Shown: positions 1 through 6,671 of the stretch, piece after piece
How the letters are laid out: each line of letters opens with the position of its first letter
Numbering within the stretch: position 1 is the stretch's first letter
DNA from: DASTGO01 sp035719045
GTDB taxonomy: Bacteria; Actinomycetota; Actinomycetes; Actinomycetales; Kineosporiaceae
Length of the DNA: 23,459 nucleotides
Assembly: GCA_035719045.1 (NCBI GenBank)
Contig: DASTGO010000298.1
Location: 1 to 23,459, forward strand
Reading direction: 5' to 3'
Made by a program: the position numbers and the translations under genes
Notes under the pieces: model-generated
The model's database searches: none
What the model saw: only the letters and a program-made list of their open reading frames with translations
What the model was told of the DNA's origin: nothing

Positions 1-1
1 G

Positions 2-151
2 GCGGCGTACCTGCCCGGCCCGCAGCTGCAACGGCTCACCCCGGCCGCCCGCCGCAGGCTGCAGGAGGAGCTGATCCTCGCGGCCAGCCCGGACAGCCCG
101 CTGGCCGCCGCCATCCGTGCCCGCAGGGGCCGACCCCAGGAGGACATGTGA
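2..151 (+). CDS. 3' end of an unknown gene upstream of the SMC-like ATPase
   Basis: This is the C-terminal 49 codons of a gene that begins left of the window. The visible residues are charged and Arg/Leu/Ala-rich (segments such as RLTPAARRRLQEELILAAS and a tail ending RRGRPQEDM), consistent with a helical C-terminus. I do not recognise the family. The stop TGA overlaps the GTG start of the next gene by four bases (GTGA, 148-151), so the two are very probably translationally coupled and act together. By analogy with SMC-like systems, where small kleisin or winged-helix subunits are encoded next to the ATPase, this could be an accessory subunit, but that rests on position only. Codon use (G/C at third positions) supports it being coding. 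Confidence 0.6.
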   Translation, partial: AAYLPGPQLQRLTPAARRRLQEELILAASPDSPLAAAIRARRGRPQEDM

Positions 152-3100
152 CCAGCGCCCCGATCTGGGGACCCGGCGACGGCGGGGAACCGCAGGACGT
201 GGTAGGCCGGCGCGTGCTGGTCGGGGTGCAGATGGTGAACATCTCCCGGCTGTCCACGCATCCCATCCCGCTCACCGACCGCGGGCTGGTCACCGTCGCG
301 GGGCAGGGTCCGACCGACTCCAACGGCGCGGGCAAGTCCTCGTTCATCGCCGCGCTCAGCCTGCTGCACGGCGACGAGCAGTGGCGGCTGGCCGGTGGCG
401 CACCAGGTGCGGCGGACCTGCTGTTCACGGCGGAACTGGCGGCGCAGGAGGCCCGCTGGGCCAATGCGGACAACGGCTACGTGATCGGGGTGTTCGCCGA
501 CCCGTCCGCCGCCACCCTGGACGAACTGCAGGACAGCGTGCTCACGGTCTGGCTGCGGGTGAACCGCAAGGCCCCGTACCTCAGCCTGCGCTGGCGCCAG
601 GGCCTGCACGTCCCCTTCGGTGACGGCGAACCGGAGCGCGCGGCGAGCGTCGAGCCGTTGTGGAAGGCCCTGCCGGCCAGCAACGGCCGCGACGACTACC
701 ACGCCGGACGGCTGTCCTCGGTGCTGTACGGCGGGCATGTGCGCTGCGTCTCCTTCCTGTCCACGTCGGTCCGTTCCTCCCCGGCGGCGAACCTGCTCGC
801 GCAACCGCTCAACGAGCTCACCCCGGCCCGGATCTTCGACGCCATCGCCACCCTGACCGGCCTGGACCGGGAGCTGGAGCAGGAGCAGGCACTGCGCACC
901 GGCGAGCACGCCCGGCGCAGCGAGGTCGGCGACACCGAGGCCGAACTGGCCCGGTGGCAGCACGAGATGGACGTCGTCGAGGCGGGGATCGGCCGGCGCC
1001 GGGTCGCCCGGGACAGCCTCACTGCCGCGCAGGACGCCTGGCGCCACCGCTGCGCCCGCCACCTGGAGGACGGCGTCGCCCGCGCCGGGGAGATCCGGCA
1101 CGCCCTCGACCAGCTCGAGCTCAGCCGGGAGCAGTTGCGTGAGCGCGCCCGTGCCCTCGACGAGGCGATCGCCGAGCTCACCGACGACGAGGCGTTCCAG
1201 CAACGGTTCCAGACCACCGAACAGGCCTGGACCACGCTGCGGGAGACCGAGCGGGACGCCGACGGCCGCCGCCGTGACGCCTCCCGGGACCTGGACCGGC
1301 TCACCGCCCGCGTGCGCACCCTGCACGAGCAGGCCCGCGATGGTGGCGGGCTGACCGCCGACACCGCCTGTGAGCAGCTCAAGGCCGCCCACCACGAGGT
1401 GGAGGAGGCCCTGTCCGCGCGGGGCGCTGCCCTCGCCGTGCGGGCTGCGGCCCGGGACCGGCTGGCCGCCGCCGAGTCCGGGGACGGTACCGCCGGAGAG
1501 CAGTTGCAGGCGCTGGCCGCCGCCGGGGTCCCGGCCGCGAGCGTCGCCGACCTGCTGGAACTGGCGTGCGAGCAGCGTCCGGTGTGGGAACCGCGGCTGT
1601 TCGCCTACCGGTCCGCCGTCGTGGTGGCGGCGACCGACCTGGAGCGTGCCCGGTCCGCCGTCGCCGGGCTGCCGGGGTCGGTGCTGGTCGCCGACGACGG
1701 GACGGCGGCAGCCCCGGGGTTGCCGCGCTCGGCGGATCCCCGTTTCCCGCTCGCCGCTTTCCTGGCCGTCCTGGACCGCCGCGCCGGGGACAGTCCCGGG
1801 GACACCGACACCGACGCCGGCGTGGCGGTCGTCGGGGGCTTCCCGACCGCGCTGACCGGGCGGGAGGCCCGGGTGGCCGCAGCCCGCGCCGAGCTGGAGG
1901 CCGCCGAGCAGGCCCTGGCCGGACTCGACGAGGGGCTCTCCCGGGCCCGTCACCGCGAGCAGTCGGCGCAGCGCAGGCTGACCGCGGCCGAGGCCGCCGA
2001 CGAGGCCGTCCTGCTCGCCGAGCGGATCGAGACGGCCCGCGCCCGGCTGGAGTCCCTGGAGCGCACCCGCGAGGAGCTGGCCGGCCCGCTGGCGGACGCC
2101 GAGGCCGCACACACCCGGTCCCTGGCCGACCGCCAGTCCCGGCAGGACAAAGTGGCCGGGCTGCGCGGCGAGGCGGCCCGCCTGCGCAACGACCTGACCG
2201 ACGCCGGCCAGCTCGCGGAGAAGCTGCGTGACGAGCTGATCCGGCTCGACCTGGCCGGCCGGGAGACCGTCTGGGGAGACACTCCTGACGCCGCCCGCGC
2301 CCACCTGCTCGCCCTGGACGACCAGGCCCAGACCAGGACCACCGCGGAGTGGAACGGCGAGACCTGCCATCTGCTCGACGACGTGGCCCGCCGCTGCTTC
2401 GCCGAGGACACCCCGCCCGAGGAGCTGCCCGCCGAACTGCGCACCCTGCTCGTCGAGCAGCGCTGGCGGCGTTCCGGGCTGGACACCAAGGTGGCCCTGG
2501 TGCCGGAGCTGATCCGGGCCCTGCGCACCCACCTGGACCTGACCGCGGAGCAGGACGCCCACGACCAGCAGCACATCGATGTCCAGCGGGCCCAGCGGCG
2601 CAAGGACCTGGAGGCGGCCCGGGCCGGGCTGCACGAGTCCGAGCAGGCCAGCCGCGCGTACCGGGCGGTCCTCGCCCAGGCGGTCAAGGCCCGGCTGAAG
2701 CGGGTCGGGGAGGAGTTCGACCGGCTCGACCGCGACTACGGCGGGTACGGGGCGACCCTGGAGTTCACCGAACCCGAGCCGCCCACCGAGCCCGACAAGC
2801 CCTGGCGCTGGGCGGTCACCCCGAAGTGGCGGCGCGCGGAGGGCCAGCGGATGTCCGGGTACGCACTGCGGGGCAACACCGCGCAGATGGACGAGAAGGC
2901 CGTGAAACTGGTCTGCGCCGCGGCCCTCGCCGGCGGAAGTGACCGCCCGCTGCTGCTCGTCCTCGACGAACTCGGCCGCAACCTGGGCAAGCAGCATCGC
3001 CGGGAGGCGGTCGCCCTGTTCGAGCGGATCGGCCGGGACCAGAACATCACCGTCGTCGGCGCTCTGCAGGACGACATGGAGCGGTACGCCATCGAAGCCT

Positions 3101-3336
3101 CGAACCTCTACATCAAGCTGCGCCGGTCCTCGGACTCGGTGGCCTACAACGACGCCCCGGTCGTGGTGGGCGACGACCTCCACCGGGACCGGATCGAGCT
3201 GCTGCGCCACTGGATGACGTCGTTCCGCCCCGCCGCCGACCCCGCGGCAGCGGCCGCCGGCGACCCCGGCCCGGCCTGCGTGGACCTCGCCGTGGACCTC
3301 ACCGCGACCGAGGGGTCCGGCGCCGCGATCGGCTGA
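148..3336 (+). CDS. SMC/SbcC/MukB-like coiled-coil ATPase
   Basis: A 1062-residue protein with the split-ATPase layout of the SMC/Rad50/MukB class. The N-terminal head has a P-loop at residues 54-65 (GPTDSNGAGKSS). A long charged Glu/Arg/Ala-rich stretch (about 205-450) looks like a coiled coil. A globular hinge-like segment follows at about 455-560 (VADLLELACEQRP onward), then a second coiled coil to about 890. The C-terminal head has a signature-like RMSGYALRGN at about 901 and Walker B LLLVLDELGR with D940/E941. Known: such proteins bind and move DNA in chromosome organisation, repair or anti-plasmid/anti-phage defence. The P-loop has Asp where the first Gly normally sits, and the signature is not a standard LSGGQ. 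The sequence does not look like the Wadjet JetC families I know. GTG start, coupled to the gene upstream; a hairpin 40 bases after the stop probably ends the operon. The ATPase class is clear, the biological role is not. Confidence 0.8.
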   Translation: MTSAPIWGPGDGGEPQDVVGRRVLVGVQMVNISRLSTHPIPLTDRGLVTVAGQGPTDSNGAGKSSFIAALSLLHGDEQWRLAGGAPGAADLLFTAELAAQEARWANADNGYVIGVFADPSAATLDELQDSVLTVWLRVNRKAPYLSLRWRQGLHVPFGDGEPERAASVEPLWKALPASNGRDDYHAGRLSSVLYGGHVRCVSFLSTSVRSSPAANLLAQPLNELTPARIFDAIATLTGLDRELEQEQALRTGEHARRSEVGDTEAELARWQHEMDVVEAGIGRRRVARDSLTAAQDAWRHRCARHLEDGVARAGEIRHALDQLELSREQLRERARALDEAIAELTDDEAFQQRFQTTEQAWTTLRETERDADGRRRDASRDLDRLTARVRTLHEQARDGGGLTADTACEQLKAAHHEVEEALSARGAALAVRAAARDRLAAAESGDGTAGEQLQALAAAGVPAASVADLLELACEQRPVWEPRLFAYRSAVVVAATDLERARSAVAGLPGSVLVADDGTAAAPGLPRSADPRFPLAAFLAVLDRRAGDSPGDTDTDAGVAVVGGFPTALTGREARVAAARAELEAAEQALAGLDEGLSRARHREQSAQRRLTAAEAADEAVLLAERIETARARLESLERTREELAGPLADAEAAHTRSLADRQSRQDKVAGLRGEAARLRNDLTDAGQLAEKLRDELIRLDLAGRETVWGDTPDAARAHLLALDDQAQTRTTAEWNGETCHLLDDVARRCFAEDTPPEELPAELRTLLVEQRWRRSGLDTKVALVPELIRALRTHLDLTAEQDAHDQQHIDVQRAQRRKDLEAARAGLHESEQASRAYRAVLAQAVKARLKRVGEEFDRLDRDYGGYGATLEFTEPEPPTEPDKPWRWAVTPKWRRAEGQRMSGYALRGNTAQMDEKAVKLVCAAALAGGSDRPLLLVLDELGRNLGKQHRREAVALFERIGRDQNITVVGALQDDMERYAIEASNLYIKLRRSSDSVAYNDAPVVVGDDLHRDRIELLRHWMTSFRPAADPAAAAAGDPGPACVDLAVDLTATEGSGAAIG

Positions 3337-3376
3337 GGGACGCCGTCCCGGGCGGACACGGGTTCCGCAGACGAAA

Positions 3377-3414
3377 CCGGTCCGGCACACCGACGGGGGC
3401 GGCGGCCGGACCGG
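3377..3414 (+). terminator. hairpin after the SMC-like gene
   Basis: A perfect 10-base inverted repeat, CCGGTCCGGC (3377-3386) and GCCGGACCGG (3405-3414), with an 18-base loop, lies 40 bases past the stop of the ATPase gene. There is no U tract, which is usual for high-GC actinobacterial terminators. It lies between two convergent genes and could work in both directions. Confidence 0.5.
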
Positions 3415-3477
3415 CCGGGGACGGGCGGACCCGCCCCCTGTCCGTGCACGGTAGCCCTGTCGCCGGTGCGCCACAAC

Positions 3478-3649
3478 GGGTTCCGGCGAGGGTTCCGGCG
3501 ATCCAGCACCCCCGGCGACGGATGTCACGTCACACCCGCCTGCCGTGGGCACGATGTGCCAGCGTGCCCGGAAGACGGGCGCTATGTGCCACCGTGCCCT
3601 CGAGGGTGGGGCGTCCGGGGCAGGGGCCGGGGCGTCCGAGGCAGGGGCA
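3478..3649. repeat. cluster of short direct repeats in the 3337-3663 gap
   Basis: The 327-base gap between the convergent ATPase and CtaA-like genes holds no convincing gene. Besides the hairpin at 3377-3414 it has three direct repeats: a perfect 12-base tandem pair GGGTTCCGGCGA (3478-3489, 3490-3501); a 16-base pair ATGTGCCASCGTGCCC (3554-3569 and 3584-3599, one mismatch, period 30); and a 21-base tandem pair (3608-3628, 3629-3649, two mismatches). A small GGCAC-GAT-GTGCC palindrome (3548-3560) overlaps the second set. Confidence 0.75.
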
Positions 3650-3663
3650 GGGGCCGGCGCCGT

Positions 3664-4689
3664 TCAGCCCACGGTGCTGCGGCAGCTGATCCCCGACAGA
3701 TCGATCACCCCGGCGTCGGCGTCCGCGGCGTCCGGTCCGGGACGGGACGCGACGGCGGCGAGCAGGGCGAGGCTCCACAGCAGGGCCGCCGCGGTCACGG
3801 AGTAGGCCGCGGCGAGTCCGGTCACCAGCCCGCGCTCGCGCAGCACCAGGCCGACCGCCAGTTCCGTGGCCAGGAGCGCGCCCACGGCACCGGCCCAGCG
3901 GTGCAGCCGGGCGACCCGCCGTGCGGCGGTCACGGTGGCCAGGATCAGCACGGCGGCCACGGCGGCCAGCCCGAGCCGGACCACCTGCAGCCAGGGCAGC
4001 CGGTCGGCGGCCACCAGTTGCCACATCGGCCAGCCCAGGCATCGGGTGAACGAACCCGTCCCGGCGACGAGGATCCCGGTCACGTGCAGGCCGATCAGCA
4101 CTCCCGTCGCGGCCACGGCCCGCCGGGTGACCACCCGGGCCGCTCCCGGCTCCCCCGCCACCGCAGTCCGGGCCGGACCGCCCACCCGGACCGCGGCCAC
4201 GGCCATCACAGACATCGCCGTCAGCGCGCAGCCGACGTCCACCGCCACCATCCACGCGGAGATCCCGTACAGGATCGCGGCCCGCCCGAACGCCCCGGAC
4301 GCCACCGCCCCCGCCAGCGCCACCCACGGCAGCACCCTGACCGCAACTCCCGCACGGTGCAGCCGCAGCCCGAACAACGCTGCCAGCAGGATCGCGGGCC
4401 CCGAGCTCACGGCGACGGCCCGGTGACCGAACTCGATCACCGGGTTGAGCTGCCAGCCCGGGACGACGTCCCCCGGATGGCAGCCCGGCCAGGTCGGGCA
4501 GGCCGCCCCGGATCCGGTGGCGCACACCACCGCGCCCACGGACACCGCGAGGAAGGTCAGCAGGGCCGCGGCCCGGAAGATGCCGCGCACCCCGGCCCCT
4601 GGGCCACCCCCGGCGACAGGCCCACCCCCTGCGGACCGGCCGTCGTCGGCACGGGGATCGGCTGCGGGGTGCGGAAGGTCCTGTGTCAT
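3664..4689 (-). CDS. CtaA/COX15-family membrane protein (divergent heme A synthase homologue)
   Basis: A 341-residue polytopic membrane protein after a Gly/Pro-rich, poorly conserved N-terminus (1-35). The loop GSGAACPTWPGC (59-70, with the C64/C70 pair) followed by IEFGHR (85-90) is the hallmark of the CtaA/COX15 family, which hydroxylates heme O to heme A for cytochrome aa3 oxidase. Helix order matches actinobacterial CtaA. However, the His expected in the fourth helix (VAIH in relatives) is Asp here (VAVD), the PHAG loop after the fifth helix is replaced by GSFTRC, and the usual heme-ligand His in the sixth and eighth helices are not where I expect them. Enzyme activity is therefore doubtful. 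The start at 4689 is preceded by AGGAG; an upstream in-frame ATG at 4752 overlaps the predicted -10 box and was rejected. Transcribed divergently from murJ. Confidence 0.75.
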   Translation of the reverse strand: MTQDLPHPAADPRADDGRSAGGGPVAGGGPGAGVRGIFRAAALLTFLAVSVGAVVCATGSGAACPTWPGCHPGDVVPGWQLNPVIEFGHRAVAVSSGPAILLAALFGLRLHRAGVAVRVLPWVALAGAVASGAFGRAAILYGISAWMVAVDVGCALTAMSVMAVAAVRVGGPARTAVAGEPGAARVVTRRAVAATGVLIGLHVTGILVAGTGSFTRCLGWPMWQLVAADRLPWLQVVRLGLAAVAAVLILATVTAARRVARLHRWAGAVGALLATELAVGLVLRERGLVTGLAAAYSVTAAALLWSLALLAAVASRPGPDAADADAGVIDLSGISCRSTVG

Positions 4690-4741
4690 CGGGTGCGTCT
4701 CCTGGCCGTCCGGGCGGCGGGCAATCCCCGTCGAAGCCACC

Positions 4742-4772
4742 ACCCTATGCATTCAGTCGGCAGCATTGCGTC
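4742..4772 (-). promoter_or_regulatory. promoter of the CtaA-like gene
   Basis: Read on the minus strand, a TAGGGT -10 box (4742-4747) lies about 50 bases before the start codon. Ten bases further upstream is the 15-mer GACGCAATGCTGCCG (4758-4772), which recurs with 13 of 15 matches at the promoter at 13171-13202. Confidence 0.45.
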
Positions 4773-4814
4773 AGGAACCGCGCCAAGTCGGCACCTCCCG
4801 GCTGGTTGATCCCC

Positions 4815-4820
4815 TAGCGT
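4815..4820 (+). promoter_or_regulatory. predicted -10 box of murJ
   Basis: TAGCGT fits the TAnnnT actinobacterial -10 pattern. It would place the transcript start near 4827, which excludes the upstream in-frame GTG at 4819 as the murJ start and supports the GTG at 4882. No good -35 hexamer is visible. Confidence 0.4.
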
Positions 4821-4830
4821 GGCGCCGGGT

Positions 4831-4880
4831 CGGGGGACGGAAACGGGAGGGTGGTCGGGGGCCGGAAACGGGAGGGTGGT
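4831..4880 (+). repeat. 25-bp tandem duplication covering the murJ leader and RBS
   Basis: Two adjacent 25-base units (4831-4855 and 4856-4880) differ at one base (A4837 versus C4862). Each ends in ACGGGAGGGTGGT, so the Shine-Dalgarno-like GGGAGG is present twice, and only the second copy is correctly spaced from the GTG start at 4882. Confidence 0.9.
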
Positions 4881-4881
4881 C

Positions 4882-6573
4882 GTGGCGCGGGACAGCGCCC
4901 CCGGCGGGGACTGGACGCAGGCACGGGCGGTCGCTCTGGGGACGCTGCTGTCCCGGGCGACGGGCTTCGTCCGCACCCTGGTCGTGCTCGCCGCGGTCGG
5001 GGCCGGGCTGGTGGCCGACAGCTACCAGACCGCGAACGTCCTGCCCAACGCCGTCTACGACCTCCTCGTCGGCGGCGTGCTGAGCAGCGTCGTCGTCCCG
5101 CTGCTGGTCACCGCGCGGCGGCAGCCCGACGGCGGACAGGCCTACACCCAGCGCCTGCTCACCCTGACCGTGGTCGCCGCGGTCGTCGTCGGGGTGCTCG
5201 CCGTCCTGGCGGCTCCGCTGCTCATCGACGTGTACGCGCCCGGGCTCTCCCCCGCGCAGCGCGAACTGGCCATCCGCTGGGCCCGGCTGTGCCTGCCGCA
5301 GATCCCGTTCTACGCCGTCGGCACCTTCCTCGGCGCGGTGCTCACCACCCGGGGCCGGTATGCCGTGCCGGCCTGGGCGCCCGTGCTGAACAACCTCGTG
5401 GTGACGGCCGTGGCAGGCGGGTTCCTCGCCGTCGTCGGGACCGTTCCGGAACCGGCCGCCGTCAGCGACGGCCAGCTGTGGTGGATCGGCGCCGGCACCA
5501 CCGCGGGGGTCGTCGCCCAGACGGTCGTGCTGTTGCCGGCCCTGCGCCGGACCGGACTCGGCTGGCGGCCCCGCTTCGACTGGCTGCACACCGGCCTGGC
5601 CGCCACGGCACGGATGTCCGCCTGGGCGATCGGCTACGTCGTCGTCAACCAGGCCGGACTGCTCGTCGTCACCGTCCTGGCCACTGCGGCCGGCACCCGG
5701 GCACAGGCGCAGCGGCTCGGGCACGACGCGGGGTACACGGTGTACGTCAACGCCTACCAGCTCTTCCAGCTCCCGTACGCGCTGGTGTCGGTGTCGGTGC
5801 TGACCGTGCTGCTGCCGGGGTTGAGCGCGGCGGCCGCGAGCGGACGCCTGGCCGCCGTCCGGGCCGGGGTGTCCTCGACGCTGCGGACGACCGCGGTGGT
5901 GCTGGTCCCGGCGGCGGTCGGGATGGTCATGCTCGGCCCGCAGCTGGCGGTCGTCCTGCTGGCGCACGGCCGGCTCAGCCCCGCCAGCGCGGACTACCTC
6001 GGGCTGGTGCTCGCCGCGTTCGGCCTCGGGCTGGTCCCCTTCGCCACCTTCCAGGTCCAGCTACGGGCGCTCTACGCACTGCACGACGCCCGCAGCGGCA
6101 CCCTGGTCAACGCCCTGGCCACCACCGTGCAGGTGCTCGCCGACCTGGCCCTCGTCGCGGTCCTCCCGCCCGGGCGCCAGGTCGCCGGGCTCGCGCTGGG
6201 CTTCTCGTCGTCCTACCTGGTCGCGGCTGCGGGGTCGACGCTGGCCCTGCGCCGGCATCTGGGCGGACTGGACGGCCGCCGCATCCTGCGCACCCTGCTG
6301 CGGGTCCTGGCCGCCGGGGGTCTGTCTGCACTGGCGGCGGCCGCGGTCCGGGCGCTCGACCCGGCAGCCGGTGCGGATCCCTGGCCCCGTGCGCTGGTCA
6401 CCCTCGTGCTGGGTGCCGCGACCTCGGCCGGCGTCTTCTGGCTGGCCTGCCGGCAACTGCGGGTGGAGGAGTTCCGGTCGCTCACCCGCCTGGCCCTGCA
6501 CCCCTGGGGCCGCAGCCGGGGCCGTCCCCGGACGGCAGCACTCGACCTTCCGGCGACGGATCGGGCATCCTGA
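4882..6573 (+). CDS. murJ: MurJ/MviN lipid II flippase
   Basis: A 563-residue integral membrane protein with about 14 hydrophobic helices, the usual MurJ size. MurJ moves lipid-linked peptidoglycan precursor across the cytoplasmic membrane. Near the N-terminus are LSRATGFVRTLVV and the segment VADSYQTANVLPNAVYDLLVGGVLSSVVVPLL, typical of the actinobacterial MviN branch, where the Arg-rich third motif of proteobacterial MurJ is replaced by a YxLLxGG sequence. The later GTLVNALATTVQVLADLALV and the helical C-terminus also fit. The start is GTG 4882, with GGGAGG six bases upstream in the second copy of a 25-base tandem duplication; an in-frame GTG at 4819 is too close to the -10 box. The 5' side is divergent from the CtaA-like gene. 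A weak 7-base hairpin (GATCGGG/CCCGATC, 6559-6583) spans the stop codon. Confidence 0.9.
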   Translation: MARDSAPGGDWTQARAVALGTLLSRATGFVRTLVVLAAVGAGLVADSYQTANVLPNAVYDLLVGGVLSSVVVPLLVTARRQPDGGQAYTQRLLTLTVVAAVVVGVLAVLAAPLLIDVYAPGLSPAQRELAIRWARLCLPQIPFYAVGTFLGAVLTTRGRYAVPAWAPVLNNLVVTAVAGGFLAVVGTVPEPAAVSDGQLWWIGAGTTAGVVAQTVVLLPALRRTGLGWRPRFDWLHTGLAATARMSAWAIGYVVVNQAGLLVVTVLATAAGTRAQAQRLGHDAGYTVYVNAYQLFQLPYALVSVSVLTVLLPGLSAAAASGRLAAVRAGVSSTLRTTAVVLVPAAVGMVMLGPQLAVVLLAHGRLSPASADYLGLVLAAFGLGLVPFATFQVQLRALYALHDARSGTLVNALATTVQVLADLALVAVLPPGRQVAGLALGFSSSYLVAAAGSTLALRRHLGGLDGRRILRTLLRVLAAGGLSALAAAAVRALDPAAGADPWPRALVTLVLGAATSAGVFWLACRQLRVEEFRSLTRLALHPWGRSRGRPRTAALDLPATDRAS

Positions 6574-6671
6574 TCACCCGATCGGCCCCCGGGAACGCGG
6601 ATCGCCCTCACGATCGCCCGGCGGTCCGCCGACCTTCGTCCACAGACGGACCAGGCGGCGCGGAGGTGGGA

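Noticed and set aside
4690..4752. Upstream in-frame ATG at 4752 as the start of the CtaA-like gene
   Set aside because: It overlaps the predicted TAGGGT -10 box and has no RBS, whereas the ATG at 4689 has AGGAG at good spacing.
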